This document shows, one piece after another, positions 60,295 through 64,000 of a DNA stretch of 64,000 bases. Position numbers and translations under genes: made by a program. Below the pieces are notes generated by a model. That model did not search any database, was not told the DNA's origin, and saw nothing but the letters and a program-made list of their open reading frames with translations. Position 1 is the first letter of the stretch. Each line of letters begins with the position of its first letter. Source of the stretch: Bacilli bacterium (GTDB taxonomy: Bacteria; Bacillota_I; Bacilli_A; RF39; UBA660); NCBI GenBank assembly GCA_017627015.1, contig JAGAHP010000027.1:50275-114274 (forward strand). The letters are read 5' to 3'.

Positions 60295-62634
60295 ATGAAA
60301 AGAATAAAACTATATGTAGTTTTATTAATTATAAGTGTTTCATCACTTTTTTTAATTAGAGGAATTAAAGGTATTTTTATAAAAATAACAAATCCAGTAT
60401 ATAATAAAATAACTATATTACAAAATACAAGTTATACAGTAGTACATGAAACTATGAATATGGATGGAACAACATATACTGAACATAGTCGTCTTAATTA
60501 TACAGGTATTCCTGTAGGAACTATAGTTGTTCCACCTGTATTAGATATTGAAGGATTTAATTCACCTTCTGTTCAAGCCGTTGTTCTTGAAGGCTTTGAT
60601 AATACAGTTATTACATATAGATATACTAGAAAGCAGTATACTTTAACTATAAATAATAGTAATTATGTAACAACTACAACTCCAAGTGGAACATATTATT
60701 ATGGACAAGAGATACATTTGGTCGCAGATCCTACAGATTCGAATGGAAATAATTTTGTTAAATGGTCTAATAATGTTACAAATCCAGATTATACATTTAC
60801 AATGACAGATGATGTTACAATAGAACCTATTTATGATCAAGCATATTCAATTATTTATTACCCTAATAATGGTGATTCTATAATAATAGATTATGTTGTT
60901 CAAGATCAAAGTTTAGGTAGTCTCCCTACAGTAACAAATAATGATTGTTCTAGTGGTACTGGTGATTATCATTCAAGAGGATGTTCTTATTATTATAAGT
61001 TTGAAGGATGGTATCTAGAACCTAATTTTATAACTGAGGTAAATGAAGATTATGTTCCAACTGGTGATACTAATTTGTTTGCTAAATGGAATAAAGTATA
61101 TTTTGCTCAAGATGAAACACTAACTTGTTCAGGTACTAATTATTTAGATACTGGTATTCAAATGTTTAATGAGTTAAATGCTGATAAAGACTTTATTGTT
61201 AGATTTACAGTAGATGAGAATAATGGTTATACTGCTGCTACTGGTGTAGATAGAGGTAGTATATTCGTGGATATGAACGAAGTAGGAGATCCATATCCTG
61301 GTGTTCAATTCTATACTAATAATACTGGAGTATACACGATGAATATTAATACGACAGGTAAAAAAGTAAAAAATAGTAATACAGGATATGTTACAGGTCA
61401 AAGTGTTGTAATTAAAAAGATAAATGGAATAGTTTACTATAGTTATAATGGTGGAGCGGATGTTCAAATTAATAACTTTAGTAACTTTAATACATATTTT
61501 GATAATCCTGCATCATTTTGTGCGGGTATAAATTCTCAAGGTAATAGATATCGTTTCTTCAAAGGAAAAATATCAGACATGAGTGTTGAAATGATTGATC
61601 CTGATTCATATACACTTCATTTTGATTCTAATGGTGGAACTGGTATGATGATTGATCAAGTTATTAAATTAGGTAAGAATACTACTATTAAAACTAATAG
61701 TTTTACTAAAGCGGATCATTCATTTGGAGGATGGAATACAGCTCCTGATGGAAGTGGAACTAGTTATCCAAATAACTATAGTATTACATCTGATTTAGGT
61801 AATAATGGTGATGTAATTACGTTATATGCACAGTGGATTGCACCAGCAGACTATAGTGTTCATTTTGATCCTAATGGTGGAACTGGTACTATGGATGATC
61901 AAACATTTGTTGTGGATGGTAGTGCTAAGCCTTTATCACCAAATCAGTTTACTAGAACTAATTATGTATTTAGAGGATGGAATACAATGCCTGATGGAAC
62001 AGGAACACATTATGATGATGAGGAAGCTGTAAATAATTTAAGTACTACTGATGGCGATGTAGTAACACTATATGCGGACTGGTGGAAAGTTGAATACTCT
62101 CATGTAGGAGATGCAGTATTTAATGGTACAGCTAGTACATTTATAGATACAGGTGTTAATGTATTTAGTACGGCTAATATTAATAAAGATTTTGAAATAA
62201 GATTTACATTTAAAGCAGTTGATAGCGATATATTTAGTGTTTCACCTACACAACCAACTATGTTTAATGTTAAAGATGAATCAAATAATAAATATCCAGG
62301 ATTTAATATCCGTTTCAATAATAATATTATTAATACAATGTATCCTACTGCTAGATGGGGTGGAAGTACATCTAATATTCCAACAAATGGTATTTCAACA
62401 GCTAATGCTCCAATAGACTTTGTTTATAAGAGAAAAAATGGTGTAATTACAATGCAATATTCATATGAAGGATTTACAAGCCAAGAATATACAATGATTA
62501 CTCAAAGTAATTGGACATTAAATCAACCGTTTACAACTAATGTAGCATTTGGTGGATATTTTGATAGTAATAATCAACCAGGAAGATTCTTTAAAGGAAC
62601 TTTATCAGATATGGTAATTATAATGGATGATTAA
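60295..62634 (+). CDS. Large surface protein with InlB-type B-repeats and LamG-like domains
   Basis: 779 residues. N-terminal signal anchor (residues 5-20). Order: a divergent InlB B-repeat (~110-185), a B-repeat ending FEGWYLEPNF (~187-275), a jelly-roll/LamG-like domain (~275-435, YLDTGIQMFNELNADKDFIV), two Listeria-Bacteroides repeats (LHFDSNGGTGMMIDQ to GGWNTAPDGSG, and VHFDPNGGTGTMDDQ to RGWNTMPDGTG), and a second LamG-like domain (~610-779, FIDTGVNVFSTANINKDFEI). No LPXTG motif. RBS AAAGGGTGATG. Probably an adhesin anchored by its N-terminus, last gene of the fibre operon. Confidence 0.85.
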   Translation: MKRIKLYVVLLIISVSSLFLIRGIKGIFIKITNPVYNKITILQNTSYTVVHETMNMDGTTYTEHSRLNYTGIPVGTIVVPPVLDIEGFNSPSVQAVVLEGFDNTVITYRYTRKQYTLTINNSNYVTTTTPSGTYYYGQEIHLVADPTDSNGNNFVKWSNNVTNPDYTFTMTDDVTIEPIYDQAYSIIYYPNNGDSIIIDYVVQDQSLGSLPTVTNNDCSSGTGDYHSRGCSYYYKFEGWYLEPNFITEVNEDYVPTGDTNLFAKWNKVYFAQDETLTCSGTNYLDTGIQMFNELNADKDFIVRFTVDENNGYTAATGVDRGSIFVDMNEVGDPYPGVQFYTNNTGVYTMNINTTGKKVKNSNTGYVTGQSVVIKKINGIVYYSYNGGADVQINNFSNFNTYFDNPASFCAGINSQGNRYRFFKGKISDMSVEMIDPDSYTLHFDSNGGTGMMIDQVIKLGKNTTIKTNSFTKADHSFGGWNTAPDGSGTSYPNNYSITSDLGNNGDVITLYAQWIAPADYSVHFDPNGGTGTMDDQTFVVDGSAKPLSPNQFTRTNYVFRGWNTMPDGTGTHYDDEEAVNNLSTTDGDVVTLYADWWKVEYSHVGDAVFNGTASTFIDTGVNVFSTANINKDFEIRFTFKAVDSDIFSVSPTQPTMFNVKDESNNKYPGFNIRFNNNIINTMYPTARWGGSTSNIPTNGISTANAPIDFVYKRKNGVITMQYSYEGFTSQEYTMITQSNWTLNQPFTTNVAFGGYFDSNNQPGRFFKGTLSDMVIIMDD

Positions 62635-62638
62635 TTGG

Positions 62639-62665
62639 CAAAAACAGTCTTATGACTGTTTTTTT
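62639..62665 (+). terminator. Terminator of the surface-fibre operon
   Basis: AAAACAGTC TTAT GACTGTTTTTTT. Confidence 0.9.
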
Positions 62666-62784
62666 GCTATATAATAAAGAAATATAAAAATGGTTTTAGG
62701 TTCTATTTAATTACAATATAGTAATCTTACGATTTAATTAAAATTTAAAAATGTATGGTATAATTGATTATAGGAAGTGATAAA

Positions 62785-63075
62785 ATGGCTACTACAAAAG
62801 ATTATAGAGATTATATTTTAGAACAACTAAACTTATTAGATAATATTACTTGTAAATCTATGATGGGAGAATATTTACTTTATTATAACGGAGTATTATT
62901 TGGTGGTATTTATGATGATAGATTACTTGTTAAAATAGTCGATAGTAATAAAAAATACAATATGCAAGAATCTATTCCTTATGAAAATGCTAAGCCAATG
63001 TATCTTATAGTCGATGTAGATAATCAAGAAACGATAAGAGATATAGTATTAGATACTTATAAAGGTTTGAAATGA
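62785..63075 (+). CDS. TfoX N-terminal domain protein
   Basis: 96 residues from ATG 62785 with AGGAAGTGA upstream (a TTG at 62764 is less likely). CKSMMGEYLLYYNGVLFGGI, DRLLVKIVD and a Pro-Met-Tyr near the end are TfoX/Sxy N-domain features. In gamma-proteobacteria TfoX induces competence; single-domain Firmicutes versions are of unknown role. Followed after 7 bases by a small membrane protein. Confidence 0.85.
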   Translation: MATTKDYRDYILEQLNLLDNITCKSMMGEYLLYYNGVLFGGIYDDRLLVKIVDSNKKYNMQESIPYENAKPMYLIVDVDNQETIRDIVLDTYKGLK

Positions 63076-63082
63076 GGGTTTT

Positions 63083-63469
63083 ATGGATATTAGAAAGAGT
63101 AAAAATATTACAACTATAACTTTAGTAATGGTATTTACAGTGTGTTTCATATTGGGAATTATAAGGTGGATTAATATATTTAATGAAAATGTTTTTGTAA
63201 TAACAAAGGAAATTAATTTACATATAACTAATTTTACTATAAGTTTAATGTTGTGTACTTTAATCGGATATTTATTATTATGTTATAGAAAGAAATACTG
63301 GGCTATTATAATAATTGGATTAATACTAATAAGTACGAATCTTATTTATGAAACAATACTTCCATTTATAAATACAATAGATTTAATAGATGCAGTTTAT
63401 GGAATTTTAGGAGTAATTATAAGTTTAATACATCTATTATTTATTGATAAAAAAGGCTTTGATAATTAA
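63083..63469 (+). CDS. Hypothetical four-helix membrane protein
   Basis: 128 residues with four membrane helices (~12-29, ~45-66, ~70-88, ~100-120), GAGGG ribosome site. Co-transcribed with the TfoX-N gene. Not recognised. Confidence 0.6.
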   Translation: MDIRKSKNITTITLVMVFTVCFILGIIRWINIFNENVFVITKEINLHITNFTISLMLCTLIGYLLLCYRKKYWAIIIIGLILISTNLIYETILPFINTIDLIDAVYGILGVIISLIHLLFIDKKGFDN

Positions 63470-63476
63470 AATAATC

Positions 63477-63525
63477 GCAATATTAAGATATATAGATCAG
63501 ATAAAATCTGGTCTTTTATATTGCT
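63477..63525 (+). terminator. Two-step hairpin terminator
   Basis: GCAATAT...ATATTGC encloses AGATCAGAT AAA ATCTGGTCT with a short T-run; ends the two-gene unit. Confidence 0.65.
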
Positions 63526-63558
63526 ATTAATCAAATATTGATATATAATTAAGTATGA

Positions 63559-63580
63559 AAAGTATAATTTGTTATACTTT
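63559..63580 (+). promoter_or_regulatory. Perfect palindrome overlapping the AbrB-type promoter
   Basis: AAAGTATAA TTTG TTATACTTT, nine-base arms, containing TATAAT, 15 bases before the next ATG. A likely autoregulatory operator of the AbrB-type protein. Confidence 0.7.
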
Positions 63581-63594
63581 ATAGGAGGAAGATT

Positions 63595-63792
63595 ATGAAA
63601 AACAAATTTGTAGGTATTGCTAAAGTTGGAGAAAAAGGGCAAATAGTAATTCCTAAAGAAGCAAGAGATATGTTTGATATTAAACCTGGTGATACTGTTG
63701 TAGTTTTATGTGATAAAAAGAAAGGAATGGCTATTGTTAAATCTAAAGTATTAGAAGATACTATGGATAAAATAATGCCAGATAATAAATAA
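63595..63792 (+). CDS. AbrB/SpoVT-family transcriptional regulator
   Basis: 65 residues. VGEKGQIVIPKEARDMFDIK and GDTVVVL form the swapped-hairpin AbrB/MazE DNA-binding domain near the N-terminus, followed by a short helical tail. GGAGGA ribosome site. It stands one base from an ABC transporter gene, and the pair AbrB-ABC is common in Firmicutes, with the regulator controlling the transporter. Confidence 0.9.
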   Translation: MKNKFVGIAKVGEKGQIVIPKEARDMFDIKPGDTVVVLCDKKKGMAIVKSKVLEDTMDKIMPDNK

Positions 63793-63793
63793 T

Positions 63794-64000
63794 ATGTATT
63801 CTATTGAAACAAAGAAATTAACAAAAAATTTTAAAGATAAAATTGCAGTAAATGGAATAGATTTAAATATTAAACAAGGTGAATTATTTGCACTTTTAGG
63901 AACTAATGGTGCTGGAAAAACTACAACAATTAAAATGTTATCAGGATTAATATTACCAACTTCTGGAAGTATTAAAATCCTTGATATGGATATGAAAAAA
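63794..64000 (+). CDS. ABC transporter ATP-binding protein, N-terminal part
   Basis: 69 residues to the window edge. YSIETKKLTKNFKDKIAVNG begins the domain; GTNGAGKTTTIKMLSGL is the Walker A motif, followed by TSGSIKILDMDM. This is an export-type ATPase like those of antimicrobial-peptide or unspecified exporters. Start ATG one base after the regulator's stop. Confidence 0.88.
   Translation, partial: MYSIETKKLTKNFKDKIAVNGIDLNIKQGELFALLGTNGAGKTTTIKMLSGLILPTSGSIKILDMDMKK

Noticed and set aside
1..64000. Mycoplasma-like genetic code (TGA as Trp)
   Set aside because: Trp is encoded by TGG in conserved positions and TGA is used as a terminal stop, for example in the genes ending at 60267 and 63075.
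1..64000. CRISPR arrays, tRNA or rRNA genes, insertion sequences
   Set aside because: No regularly spaced repeats, no cloverleaf or rRNA-like segments and no transposase ORF were found on reading both strands.

Overview
The window is low-GC, densely coded, single-chromosome-type DNA from a Gram-positive (Firmicutes/Bacillota) bacterium. Evidence: Bacillus-like gene groups (ylbD-ylbE-ylbF; hisS/aspS/6S-like RNA/tcdA; a SipW-type peptidase with TasA-like proteins), strong AGGAGG ribosome binding sites, and promoters of the form TGTTATAAT. TGA is used as stop and TGG as Trp, so the genetic code is standard. Pyruvate:ferredoxin oxidoreductase suggests an anaerobe; an uncultured gut Bacilli lineage is my best guess, as an inference.

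Layout. (1) 0-14.4 kb: end of a surface-glycan locus. A pyruvyltransferase fragment is followed by a tight four-gene cassette (MenD-like ThDP enzyme, SDR, class V aminotransferase, TagD-like cytidylyltransferase fused to a Gfo/Idh-like domain), then an acyltransferase, galE, three large GT-C-like membrane proteins, a polyprenyl-type GT2 and GtrA. (2) 14.4-36.8 kb: mostly housekeeping: an orphan YhcG-type nuclease, parE-parC, lemA-DUF2207, ylbDEF, hisS, nth, an archaeal-type aspS, a 6S-like RNA, tcdA, a Nudix protein, a GT4, then a ~615-nt OLE-type RNA directly upstream of its membrane partner OapA. (3) 21.1-21.7 and 36.5-36.8 kb: three type I toxin-antitoxin-like modules, each with a tiny hydrophobic peptide and a convergent antisense RNA with its own promoter and terminator. 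All three, plus the YhcG gene, are preceded by the same promoter-like element. (4) 36.9-49 kb: typA, a sirtuin, pyruvate:ferredoxin oxidoreductase, a TIR-transmembrane-propeller protein, recG, and two small-RNA candidates. (5) 49-58 kb: an accessory patch of small enzymes, a transporter, decayed gene starts, repeated terminators and odd 12-bp tandem boxes. (6) 58-62.6 kb: a TasA-like/SipW/InlB-repeat surface-fibre operon whose first gene appears to start one base out of frame across an A8 tract. (7) 62.8-64 kb: a TfoX-N protein, a small membrane protein, and an AbrB-type regulator heading an ABC transporter cut by the window edge.

The most notable items are the OLE RNA/OapA pair, the three type I toxin-antitoxin-like modules sharing a promoter element with a nuclease gene, the unassigned CDP-linked glycan cassette, and the A8 tract at the surface-fibre operon. 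All were read by eye; no alignment, folding or database search was run.
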